A stretch of DNA of 64,000 nucleotides from positions 98,981-162,980 of the forward strand of contig JABSOY010000002.1 of the NCBI GenBank assembly GCA_013215385.1, given 5' to 3'. This document shows positions 1 to 9,094 of the stretch, one piece after another; position 1 is the first letter of the stretch; every line of letters begins with the position of its first letter. The position numbers and the translations under genes are program-made. Under the pieces are notes generated by a model that ran no database searches, was not told the origin of the DNA, and saw only the letters and a program-made list of their open reading frames with translations. The stretch is from Colwellia sp. (GTDB lineage Bacteria > Pseudomonadota > Gammaproteobacteria > Enterobacterales > Alteromonadaceae).

Positions 1-1656
1 TTTCATACCATCCTTGAGCGTCATGAAGTCCTTAGAACGGTATATGTTGAAGAAGATGGTGAGACCCTCCAGTATATCCGCAATATTTCGGATATTGTTT
101 TTGAGATAAAGATAGAAGAGCTGAGCCATCTCACCGGTGAGACTTTAAATAAGCAACTTGAGACAATGTTTGAGACGGATATAACCACCCCGTTTGACCT
201 GGCATCAGACTTAATGCTGCGCGTTAGCTATGTTAAAAAGACCACCGATACAGGTGTGATGATATTTAATATGCATCATATTGCTTCTGACGGTTGGTCA
301 ATGGAAGTACTGATCAAAGAATTCTTTACTTTATATCATGCTTATAGCCAAGGGCAGGTGAACCCATTACCTGATCTTGAAATTCAATATGCAGACTATG
401 CCCATTGGCAACGTGAATATTTGGAAGGTGAAGTCTTAGAGTCGCAATTGGGTTATTGGGAGAAGCAACTCGATGAGTTGCCAGCACTGCACAGTTTACC
501 GTTAGACCATACACGTCCAGCAATGAAGCAGCATGAAGGGGCGATAGTTACCGGTGAATTACCTGCAACGACAGCTAAACAGCTGCTTGCTGTGGCTAAA
601 GAACATAAATTAACGCCATTTATGTTATTACATGGTGCACTGTCCCTGCTTCTATCGAGACACAGTAACAGTGCAGATATTGTTATTGGTACGCCAGTAG
701 CAAACCGTTTACAAGCAGAGCTTGAACCATTAATTGGCTTTTTTGTGAATACATTAGTGCTGCGAGCCGATACCAACCACGATAGCTTGTCAGACTATTT
801 TACCCATATTCGGCAAATACACTTGGATGCACAATCGAATCAAGATGTGCCGTTTGAGCAGTTAGTTGAACGATTAAAAGCACCAAGAAGTACCGCACAC
901 AGTCCGCTATTCCAAATCATGATGACAACGGATACAGATTACGGGTTGAATGATGAGTCAGATATCGCCTCATTCACCTTGCCGGGTGTTGATATTCAGC
1001 CTTATGAATCAGACTTGAACCAAGCGAAGTTTGATATAGAGATTGATTTGAGTATCAGTGAACAAGGTGTGGGGTTGCATTGGACTTTTGATGTGAGTTT
1101 GTTTACAGAGCAACATATTACGCGATTGAACGACCACCTATGTCGTTTACTTGAAGGACTCAGTCAAACGCAAGGACAGCCATCGCAAGCTCCCCATGAT
1201 TTACCGCTGTTATCAACAGAAGAAATTGAACACTTAGTGCATGACTTAAACGACACCGCGATGGACTATCCGAAGGATAAATGCATCCATAGCTTGTTTG
1301 AACAACAAGCTGAAGATAACCCAGATAATGTGGCGGTGGTGTTTGAAGACACGCAACTGACATACAAGCAGTTAAATGAAAAAGCCAACCAGTTAGCACA
1401 CTATCTCAAAGAGCACTATGAGATTAAACCAGACACCTTAGTGGGTCTTTGTGTAGAGCGCTCATTAGATATGGTGATTGGCCTCATGGGGATTTTAAAA
1501 GCAGGTGGTGCGTATGTACCGCTGGATCCAAGTTACCCGCAAGAACGTTTGAGCTATATGCTAGCAGATGCGGCTTTGGATGTGGTATTAAGCCAAACCC
1601 AAGTGCAAACTGTATTGGCGGGATTTAAGGGCACTATATTAACGTTGGATGAGTTG
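1..1656 (+). repeat. Direct repeat copy 1 (NRPS condensation plus start of adenylation domain)
   Basis: This stretch appears identical base for base to 3527-5182 (offset 3,526) wherever I compared it; the translations are identical, and so are the minus-frame translations at several places. The first difference is at base 1657, followed by a short near-identical stretch to about 1687 and then clear divergence. The left end of the repeat lies outside the window. Confidence 0.93.
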
Positions 1657-3162
1657 GCTGGTACAGACAATCACTTCTGTAGTGAGTACCCTGATAGCAA
1701 TCTGACCGCAGCAGAAATTGGGCTCAAGTCCTCTAATCTGGCCTATGTGATTTATACATCAGGGTCGACGGGTCAGCCCAAGGGAGTGATGGTTGAGCAT
1801 GATTCACTTGTTAACTACCAAGAACACGTTAAAACAGCATATGAACTTACACAGGCAGATAATTTTCTACAGTTCTCAAACACCTCTTTTGATATATTTA
1901 TCGAAGAGTTTTTTGGTGCCTTATGCCAGGGAGCTAAACTCACATTAAGAGATGAGGCTTGTCAATTTGGTCTGAAGGAATTTATTGATTTTTGTAATCA
2001 ATATGAGGTAACTGTTGTTAGTTTACCTACAGCGTTTTGGGCACAACTCATTTCTTCAAAAGAGAAATTAGCAAGCACATTGTTACGTATAGTTATTGTC
2101 GGTGGCGAGGCGCTGTCGACATCTACAGTTCAGCATCATTATCAATTATTTAGAACAGGTGTTGCGCTAATAAATAGTTATGGACCTACAGAAGCTACAG
2201 TCACCGCAACAACCTACGTGACATCTGCATCTGATGGTTTGTCAAAAGTTGTTCCGATTGGTAAACCGAATATTAATAACCAGTTGTTTATAATAGACCA
2301 ATATAATGCACTTTGCCCTCTAAATTGTGTTGGGGAGCTTTATATAGGTGGTGAAGGGCTTGCTCGTGGTTACCTAAACAAACCTGAATTGACATCGGAA
2401 ATTTTTATTAATAATCCATTTTATGACGCAAGCAAGCCTAACAGTTCAGTGCGTTTATACAGAACAGGTGATTTAGTACGTTACCTACCTGAGGGCAACC
2501 TTGAATTTTTAGGTCGTGCGGATGATCAGGTTAAAATTCGTGGTTTCAGGATAGAGTTGGGTGAAGTTGAGGTGCAGTTAGCACAACTTGATGTGGTTGA
2601 TTCAGCATTACTGATGGCAAGGGAATTGGCCGGCAGTCAGCAATTAGTAGGCTATGTTAAGCCAAAAGATGTGGTAGCTGAAAGCGACATAGCAGGCTAT
2701 GTTACAGCGATGAAAAGTATGTTGGGTCAACATTTGCCAGAGTACATGATACCGAGCATCATCATGGTGGTTGAAGCATGGCCATTAACACCAAACGGCA
2801 AGGTAGATAGAAAGGCGTTACCAGTACCGGATGGCAGTGCAATGCAAAGTGAGTATGTTGCTGCCGAGACTGAATCAGAGCAATTGTTAGTTGATATCTG
2901 GGCAGGGTTACTGAATATTGCGCCAGAGTCTATCAGTACAACAGCGAACTTCTTTGAGTTGGGTGGGCATTCGCTAATGATTATTAGGCAACTTAGCCGC
3001 ATCAAACAGGAGTTTGGATTGACATTAGAGATTCAAGGCATGTATGAGATCGCGAATATTCAAGAATTAGCAAAACTTTGTGATTCCTTGATAATCAAAA
3101 TGCAATTAAAAGACCGATTGACACAACATGCTGATAGTGAGCTAGAAGAGGTGGAGTTCTAA
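1..3162 (+). CDS. Nonribosomal peptide synthetase, C-A-T module (5' end outside window)
   Basis: This is the 3' part of an NRPS gene; the frame is open from base 1, so the start lies upstream. Counting residues from base 1, it shows the rest of a condensation domain with the catalytic HHIASDG motif (about residues 92-98), an adenylation domain with the YTSGSTG phosphate loop near 585-592, IRGFRIELGE and NGKVDRKALP, and a carrier domain with FFELGGHSL (pantetheine serine about residue 991). There is no epimerase or thioesterase, so the chain must pass to the next protein. By eye against GrsA, the binding-pocket residues read D-I-E-S-I-G-S-V-T, which resembles published codes for basic residues (lysine type); this is only an estimate. 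The C-terminus is acidic (ends ELEEVEF), which fits a short linear motif that binds a beta-hairpin docking domain; the next gene begins with such a domain 1 nt downstream. Confidence 0.95.
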   Translation, partial: FHTILERHEVLRTVYVEEDGETLQYIRNISDIVFEIKIEELSHLTGETLNKQLETMFETDITTPFDLASDLMLRVSYVKKTTDTGVMIFNMHHIASDGWSMEVLIKEFFTLYHAYSQGQVNPLPDLEIQYADYAHWQREYLEGEVLESQLGYWEKQLDELPALHSLPLDHTRPAMKQHEGAIVTGELPATTAKQLLAVAKEHKLTPFMLLHGALSLLLSRHSNSADIVIGTPVANRLQAELEPLIGFFVNTLVLRADTNHDSLSDYFTHIRQIHLDAQSNQDVPFEQLVERLKAPRSTAHSPLFQIMMTTDTDYGLNDESDIASFTLPGVDIQPYESDLNQAKFDIEIDLSISEQGVGLHWTFDVSLFTEQHITRLNDHLCRLLEGLSQTQGQPSQAPHDLPLLSTEEIEHLVHDLNDTAMDYPKDKCIHSLFEQQAEDNPDNVAVVFEDTQLTYKQLNEKANQLAHYLKEHYEIKPDTLVGLCVERSLDMVIGLMGILKAGGAYVPLDPSYPQERLSYMLADAALDVVLSQTQVQTVLAGFKGTILTLDELAGTDNHFCSEYPDSNLTAAEIGLKSSNLAYVIYTSGSTGQPKGVMVEHDSLVNYQEHVKTAYELTQADNFLQFSNTSFDIFIEEFFGALCQGAKLTLRDEACQFGLKEFIDFCNQYEVTVVSLPTAFWAQLISSKEKLASTLLRIVIVGGEALSTSTVQHHYQLFRTGVALINSYGPTEATVTATTYVTSASDGLSKVVPIGKPNINNQLFIIDQYNALCPLNCVGELYIGGEGLARGYLNKPELTSEIFINNPFYDASKPNSSVRLYRTGDLVRYLPEGNLEFLGRADDQVKIRGFRIELGEVEVQLAQLDVVDSALLMARELAGSQQLVGYVKPKDVVAESDIAGYVTAMKSMLGQHLPEYMIPSIIMVVEAWPLTPNGKVDRKALPVPDGSAMQSEYVAAETESEQLLVDIWAGLLNIAPESISTTANFFELGGHSLMIIRQLSRIKQEFGLTLEIQGMYEIANIQELAKLCDSLIIKMQLKDRLTQHADSELEEVEF

Positions 3163-3163
3163 A

Positions 3164-6100
3164 ATGAACGATAAAGAAATAATCGAGGAACTTGCTTTTA
3201 ATAATATTGACCTTTATTTAGTTGAAGATTGTAAACTTAAAGCTAAGGCTCCCAAGGGAGCTATTACCAGCGAGTTGGCTAGTATTATTAAAGAAAATAA
3301 AAATTCTTTAGTTAAATATCTTCAGCAGTTGGATAATATTATTGTTGCACAAAGTCGTTCAACAATAAGACAAGTAATTAAGCGTGATTTAGACAAGGTC
3401 CCCGTCTCTTTTGCCCAGCAGCGGTTGTGGTTTATCGATAGCCTGCAAGGAGGTTCACCGGAATATAACATGCCGATGGCATTTGAGATTGAAGGTCAAC
3501 TGAATACTACTTTGTTGACAGATGTCTTTCATACCATCCTTGAGCGTCATGAAGTCCTTAGAACGGTATATGTTGAAGAAGATGGTGAGACCCTCCAGTA
3601 TATCCGCAATATTTCGGATATTGTTTTTGAGATAAAGATAGAAGAGCTGAGCCATCTCACCGGTGAGACTTTAAATAAGCAACTTGAGACAATGTTTGAG
3701 ACGGATATAACCACCCCGTTTGACCTGGCATCAGACTTAATGCTGCGCGTTAGCTATGTTAAAAAGACCACCGATACAGGTGTGATGATATTTAATATGC
3801 ATCATATTGCTTCTGACGGTTGGTCAATGGAAGTACTGATCAAAGAATTCTTTACTTTATATCATGCTTATAGCCAAGGGCAGGTGAACCCATTACCTGA
3901 TCTTGAAATTCAATATGCAGACTATGCCCATTGGCAACGTGAATATTTGGAAGGTGAAGTCTTAGAGTCGCAATTGGGTTATTGGGAGAAGCAACTCGAT
4001 GAGTTGCCAGCACTGCACAGTTTACCGTTAGACCATACACGTCCAGCAATGAAGCAGCATGAAGGGGCGATAGTTACCGGTGAATTACCTGCAACGACAG
4101 CTAAACAGCTGCTTGCTGTGGCTAAAGAACATAAATTAACGCCATTTATGTTATTACATGGTGCACTGTCCCTGCTTCTATCGAGACACAGTAACAGTGC
4201 AGATATTGTTATTGGTACGCCAGTAGCAAACCGTTTACAAGCAGAGCTTGAACCATTAATTGGCTTTTTTGTGAATACATTAGTGCTGCGAGCCGATACC
4301 AACCACGATAGCTTGTCAGACTATTTTACCCATATTCGGCAAATACACTTGGATGCACAATCGAATCAAGATGTGCCGTTTGAGCAGTTAGTTGAACGAT
4401 TAAAAGCACCAAGAAGTACCGCACACAGTCCGCTATTCCAAATCATGATGACAACGGATACAGATTACGGGTTGAATGATGAGTCAGATATCGCCTCATT
4501 CACCTTGCCGGGTGTTGATATTCAGCCTTATGAATCAGACTTGAACCAAGCGAAGTTTGATATAGAGATTGATTTGAGTATCAGTGAACAAGGTGTGGGG
4601 TTGCATTGGACTTTTGATGTGAGTTTGTTTACAGAGCAACATATTACGCGATTGAACGACCACCTATGTCGTTTACTTGAAGGACTCAGTCAAACGCAAG
4701 GACAGCCATCGCAAGCTCCCCATGATTTACCGCTGTTATCAACAGAAGAAATTGAACACTTAGTGCATGACTTAAACGACACCGCGATGGACTATCCGAA
4801 GGATAAATGCATCCATAGCTTGTTTGAACAACAAGCTGAAGATAACCCAGATAATGTGGCGGTGGTGTTTGAAGACACGCAACTGACATACAAGCAGTTA
4901 AATGAAAAAGCCAACCAGTTAGCACACTATCTCAAAGAGCACTATGAGATTAAACCAGACACCTTAGTGGGTCTTTGTGTAGAGCGCTCATTAGATATGG
5001 TGATTGGCCTCATGGGGATTTTAAAAGCAGGTGGTGCGTATGTACCGCTGGATCCAAGTTACCCGCAAGAACGTTTGAGCTATATGCTAGCAGATGCGGC
5101 TTTGGATGTGGTATTAAGCCAAACCCAAGTGCAAACTGTATTGGCGGGATTTAAGGGCACTATATTAACGTTGGATGAGTTGGGTGGTACAGACAATCAC
5201 TTCTGTAGTGAGTACGGTGGTGGCAACCTGACAACGGCAGAAACAGGGCTTACCTCATCGCACTTAGCGTATGTAATCTACACCTCTGGCTCAACAGGGA
5301 AGCCGAAGGGGGTAGAGTTAGCGCATCAGAGTGTACTCAATTACCTGACGAATACGCAGGATTACTTAAGAGATGAAGTAAAACACTCTGTGATGAGCAC
5401 ATCTCTGAATTTTGATGCGACAGTTACTTCATTATTTGGTGCGTGGCTTAGCGGGGGATATTTAACCCTGCTTGATGAAGCAAAAGATATTTTCGACACG
5501 TTAGGTGCGATGATGGCAAAAGAAGAAGCAGCGCTTTTTAAAGTCACCCCTTCTCACTTGCAAGGGCTTGTGTTTAATGAGCCGATATTAACGCCGCATG
5601 TAGTCGTGGTGGGGGGCGAAGTATTTTCTTATGATTTGGCGGTGAGAATAAGTAAGCAGATGCCAAATACATACTTTATAAATGAGTATGGTCCAACAGA
5701 AAGTACGGTAGGATGTAGTTATGAACGATTTACATACGATGATATAGATGGGTATGGTGAACGATTAGATATCCATATTGGTCAACCGATTATCAACAAT
5801 CAATTTTTCGTTTTAAACGAATACCAGGCACTACTGCCACACGGTAGTACAGGAGAACTCTATATCGGTGGTGATAGCCTGGCACGCGGATACCTTAATC
5901 GTTCGGAACTAACGGTAGAGCGCTTTATTGAAAATCCATTCTATGATGCGACGAAATCGAACAGTTCAGCGCGCTTATATCGTACAGGTGACTTGGTTCG
6001 TTATTTACTTGATGGCAACTTGGAGTTTATCGGCCGTGCTGATGACCAGGTAAAAATCCGTGGTTTTAGGATCGAGCTGGGTGAAGTTGAGACACAGTTG

Positions 6101-7330
6101 GCGCAGCTTGAATCGGTTGATTCAGCATTGGTCATGACGAAAGAATTGGCAGGTAGCCAGCAATTGGTAGGCTATGTTAAACCACTGGAGACGATTACTG
6201 AAACTGAACAAGCAGAATATGTTGCAGTCGTAAAAACAACGTTGGGTCAGCAGTTACCGGATTACATGATACCAAGCATCATCATGGTCATTGATGCATG
6301 GTCATTAACACCAAACGGCAAGGTAGACAGAAAGGCGTTACCAGCACCGGATGGCAGTGCAATGCAAGGTGAGTATGTCGCGCCGATAACTGATACAGAG
6401 CGAGCGTTAGTTGACATCTGGACAGAGCTCTTAAATATTGAAGCTGATTCTATTAGTACCACAGCAAGTTTCTTTGAATTAGGTGGGCATTCATTATTAT
6501 CAGTAAAACTCATGTCGTTAATTCACACACGTTTTGAGAAAGCCTGTGAGTTATCTGTGTTATTTTCAAAAACGACAATACAATCTCAGGGGATCATGCT
6601 TGATTCATTGGAACGCGGGCTTCACCGTACGGAACTACTCTATAAAGTCAATGATTGTATTGCTCCGACGGCAGGTATTATTTTTATCCCTGGAGTAGCG
6701 AGTACAGCTAAAGATTTTATGGAAATCGTAAAATATCTGCAACAAAGCAATGTTAAAGATGTTGAAATCGGTATTTTCCGCCATAAAGGGCTTATAGCGG
6801 GTGAGCAATACTTCAAAACAATCGAGGAAAATGTCACTGCCTTTGTTGACAGTATTGCAAGTCTGCCATTTAAACAAATCACTTTAGTTGGACATTCATA
6901 TGGTGGCGTGCTGGCATTAGAACTTGCTAATCATTTGAAAATTTACGGGTATGAAGTTGAATTGGTAATGTTGGATACCTATTTTGAGCAGCAAACACTA
7001 GACTATTCAAAAAGCAACCAGCCAACTCACCATGTAGATTTAAATGCGCTAAATATACCGTGCTATTTACAGGATTTATATCAACATCAGTCACACTTAT
7101 TTAATACATATGAACCATTGATGGATGAGGTATTACCAACCACGGTGGTTTTTGCAAATCAAAGTCCATTCACTCAACGGCAGTACATGGGTTATTTAGA
7201 GGGTAAATTCTTAGGTCAAAAAATGGATTATACATCAGTTGATGGTGATCACTTTTCAATGTTAAAAGGCAAAAGTGCTGAATTAATTTCAAAAATTATA
7301 AATAATAAAGGAAATCATAATGTGGCCTGA
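3164..7330 (+). CDS. Terminal nonribosomal peptide synthetase (docking-C-A-T-TE)
   Basis: A 1,388-residue NRPS that adds the last amino acid and releases the peptide. Residues 1-55 resemble the TubC-type N-terminal docking domain (APKGAIT, helical ends). The condensation domain follows (about 78-500; HHIASDG at 213-219), then adenylation (about 525-1030; YTSGSTGKPKG near 705), a carrier domain (LGGHSLL, serine about 1110) and a type I thioesterase (GHSYGG with serine about 1245; GDHFSM with histidine about 1363). The pocket residues by eye read D-A-T-K-V-G-E-V-G, close to the published asparagine code (D-L-T-K-L-G-E-V-G); this is inference. It starts 1 nt after the previous NRPS stop behind a GAGGTGGA ribosome site, and its end overlaps the start of the hydroxylase gene by 11 nt, so the three genes form one operon. 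Its condensation domain is a copy of that in the preceding gene. Confidence 0.97.
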   Translation: MNDKEIIEELAFNNIDLYLVEDCKLKAKAPKGAITSELASIIKENKNSLVKYLQQLDNIIVAQSRSTIRQVIKRDLDKVPVSFAQQRLWFIDSLQGGSPEYNMPMAFEIEGQLNTTLLTDVFHTILERHEVLRTVYVEEDGETLQYIRNISDIVFEIKIEELSHLTGETLNKQLETMFETDITTPFDLASDLMLRVSYVKKTTDTGVMIFNMHHIASDGWSMEVLIKEFFTLYHAYSQGQVNPLPDLEIQYADYAHWQREYLEGEVLESQLGYWEKQLDELPALHSLPLDHTRPAMKQHEGAIVTGELPATTAKQLLAVAKEHKLTPFMLLHGALSLLLSRHSNSADIVIGTPVANRLQAELEPLIGFFVNTLVLRADTNHDSLSDYFTHIRQIHLDAQSNQDVPFEQLVERLKAPRSTAHSPLFQIMMTTDTDYGLNDESDIASFTLPGVDIQPYESDLNQAKFDIEIDLSISEQGVGLHWTFDVSLFTEQHITRLNDHLCRLLEGLSQTQGQPSQAPHDLPLLSTEEIEHLVHDLNDTAMDYPKDKCIHSLFEQQAEDNPDNVAVVFEDTQLTYKQLNEKANQLAHYLKEHYEIKPDTLVGLCVERSLDMVIGLMGILKAGGAYVPLDPSYPQERLSYMLADAALDVVLSQTQVQTVLAGFKGTILTLDELGGTDNHFCSEYGGGNLTTAETGLTSSHLAYVIYTSGSTGKPKGVELAHQSVLNYLTNTQDYLRDEVKHSVMSTSLNFDATVTSLFGAWLSGGYLTLLDEAKDIFDTLGAMMAKEEAALFKVTPSHLQGLVFNEPILTPHVVVVGGEVFSYDLAVRISKQMPNTYFINEYGPTESTVGCSYERFTYDDIDGYGERLDIHIGQPIINNQFFVLNEYQALLPHGSTGELYIGGDSLARGYLNRSELTVERFIENPFYDATKSNSSARLYRTGDLVRYLLDGNLEFIGRADDQVKIRGFRIELGEVETQLAQLESVDSALVMTKELAGSQQLVGYVKPLETITETEQAEYVAVVKTTLGQQLPDYMIPSIIMVIDAWSLTPNGKVDRKALPAPDGSAMQGEYVAPITDTERALVDIWTELLNIEADSISTTASFFELGGHSLLSVKLMSLIHTRFEKACELSVLFSKTTIQSQGIMLDSLERGLHRTELLYKVNDCIAPTAGIIFIPGVASTAKDFMEIVKYLQQSNVKDVEIGIFRHKGLIAGEQYFKTIEENVTAFVDSIASLPFKQITLVGHSYGGVLALELANHLKIYGYEVELVMLDTYFEQQTLDYSKSNQPTHHVDLNALNIPCYLQDLYQHQSHLFNTYEPLMDEVLPTTVVFANQSPFTQRQYMGYLEGKFLGQKMDYTSVDGDHFSMLKGKSAELISKIINNKGNHNVA
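3527..5182 (+). repeat. Direct repeat copy 2 (NRPS condensation plus start of adenylation domain)
   Basis: Partner of the repeat at 1-1656. It covers most of the condensation domain and the first part of the adenylation domain, and ends before the YTSGSTG motif. After the breakpoint the two genes share only ordinary family similarity in the adenylation core, and become more alike again (roughly 85 percent by eye) around 6013-6130 versus 2491-2610. Confidence 0.93.
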
Positions 7331-8846
7331 AAATTTAAAAAAAGAAAGTAACAGACCCTTCACCGGTGAAGAATATTTATCGAGCTTAAAGGATGATCGT
7401 GAAATTTATATTAACGGTGAAAGGGTTAAAGATGTAACAACACATCCTGCATTTAGAAACTCAGCAAAATCAATAGCCAATTTGTATGATGCGTTACATG
7501 ACCCTGCACAAAAAAGCACTTTATGCTGGGAAACTGATACAGGTAATGGCGGGTACACTCATAAATTTTTTCGTTATGCTCGCAGTGCTGAAGATCTAAA
7601 AGAGCAACAAGAAGCGATTGCACAATGGGCAAGGTTAACTTACGGTTGGATGGGCAGAACACCAGATTATAAAGCGGCATTTGGCAACGTATTGGGGGCA
7701 AACTCTACTTGGTACGGAGAGTATGAGCAAAATGCTAAAAATTGGTATAAGCGTATTCAAGAATCCTGTCTTTATTTAAATCATGCAATTGTAAATCCCC
7801 CGGTAGATCGACACAAACCACTGGACCATGTTAAAGATGTGTATGTGACAGTCGATAAAGAAACGGATGAAGGTATTTGGGTAAGCGGCGCAAAAGTTGT
7901 TGCAACAAACTCTGCGCTTACACACTATACATTTATTGGTCAGGGTTCTGCTCAGGCTATGGGTGAAAATCCTGAAATGGCCTTAATGTTTATTTGTAGT
8001 ATGAATGCGCCAGGAATGAAGTTGATTTGTCGAGGTTCTTTCGAACAAGCGGCCAATTTGACAGGAAACGCTTTTGACTATCCCCTTTCTAGCCGTTTTG
8101 ATGAGAATGATGCGATACTCATTTTAGATAATGTGTTTATTCCAAAAGAAAATATTTTAATCAATCAAAATGTTCAAACCTGTAAACGATGGTTTGCTGA
8201 AGGAGGCTTTGGCCGATTATTTCCAATGCAAGGAGCGATTAGGTTTGGTGTTAAATTAGACTTTTTGGCTGGTTTGTTACATAAATCTTTAGAATGTACT
8301 GGCACATTAGAGTATCGGGGGGTTCAAGCTCAATTAGGGAAAGTGGTTGCATGGAGAAATATGATTTGGTCGTGTGTTCGTGCTATGCATGCTAGTCCAG
8401 AAGAATGGCATTCTGGCAGTGTTTTACCTAATGGAGATGCTTTGCATGCTTATCGTGTTTTTGCTCCGCAAGCTTATAGTGAAATCGTTAACATTGTAAA
8501 GTCGACGGTGGCAAGTGGTTTAATTTATTTGCCTTCAGGGCATAAAGACATTCAAAATGAATATACAAATTCATATTTAGAGCAATATGTACGAGGCTCA
8601 AATGATATGGCATCTACCGAGCGGATAAAAACGCTTAAACTCATGTGGGATGCTATCGGAACGGAATTTGGTGGTCGTCATGAGTTGTATGAAATTAATT
8701 ATGCAGGCAGCGCAGAAGAAGTAAGGATGCAATGTCTTCGTCACTCTAAAATGACGGGGAATATGGATAAAATGACTGAACTAGTTGAGCTGTGTATGGC
8801 TGATTATAACGTTGATGGGTGGAATGAAGGAACAGGTTACGAGTAA
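7320..8846 (+). CDS. HpaB-family FADH2-dependent aromatic monooxygenase
   Basis: A 508-residue protein of the 4-hydroxyphenylacetate 3-hydroxylase large-subunit family (HpaB N-terminal plus C-terminal domains, near the usual length of about 500-520). Signs of the family are the N-terminal GEEYLSSL...REIYINGERV segment, WMGRTPDY, the FAD-site stretch with AQAMGENPE, and YEINYAGS near the end. These enzymes use reduced flavin from a separate reductase to ortho-hydroxylate phenols; related members act on tyrosine bound to NRPS carrier proteins. No HpaC-type reductase gene is visible in the window. The ATG overlaps the NRPS stop by 11 nt and has AAAGGA 7 nt upstream, so it is translationally coupled to peptide synthesis. 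I infer that it hydroxylates an aromatic residue of the peptide or a free precursor; neither A domain seen here looks aromatic, so the substrate may be loaded by an upstream module. Confidence 0.9.
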   Translation: MWPENLKKESNRPFTGEEYLSSLKDDREIYINGERVKDVTTHPAFRNSAKSIANLYDALHDPAQKSTLCWETDTGNGGYTHKFFRYARSAEDLKEQQEAIAQWARLTYGWMGRTPDYKAAFGNVLGANSTWYGEYEQNAKNWYKRIQESCLYLNHAIVNPPVDRHKPLDHVKDVYVTVDKETDEGIWVSGAKVVATNSALTHYTFIGQGSAQAMGENPEMALMFICSMNAPGMKLICRGSFEQAANLTGNAFDYPLSSRFDENDAILILDNVFIPKENILINQNVQTCKRWFAEGGFGRLFPMQGAIRFGVKLDFLAGLLHKSLECTGTLEYRGVQAQLGKVVAWRNMIWSCVRAMHASPEEWHSGSVLPNGDALHAYRVFAPQAYSEIVNIVKSTVASGLIYLPSGHKDIQNEYTNSYLEQYVRGSNDMASTERIKTLKLMWDAIGTEFGGRHELYEINYAGSAEEVRMQCLRHSKMTGNMDKMTELVELCMADYNVDGWNEGTGYE

Positions 8847-8985
8847 TAACCTTAAACTGAATGATGTTATATTGCTAATTCATTAATGAGTTACAGTAGA
8901 ATTTGAACAACTATGATCAGAGTAATAAGACTTAGCAGAAAATTAAAATTCATAGAATAAAAATAAATATACTGAAATAAGTAGA

Positions 8986-9015
8986 TTATCAATACTCATT
9001 ACAGAGTATTGATAA
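8986..9015. terminator. Hairpin between convergent genes
   Basis: A perfect 12-bp inverted repeat (TTATCAATACTC / GAGTATTGATAA) with a 6-nt loop lies between the hydroxylase gene and the convergent parB-like gene. It has no clear T-run, so its role as a bidirectional terminator is inferred from position. Confidence 0.5.
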
Positions 9016-9094
9016 ATCAGTATGAAATGATTAGTAGGAATAAATCGTACCGAATTTAAATGTGAGTCAAGAAAAAATCGGAAAATGGTGAGTA

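Noticed and set aside
326-776. Long minus-strand open frames inside the NRPS genes (also at 3852-4302)
   Set aside because: They are antisense shadows of the condensation domain, repeated because the DNA is repeated; no start signals or recognisable domains.
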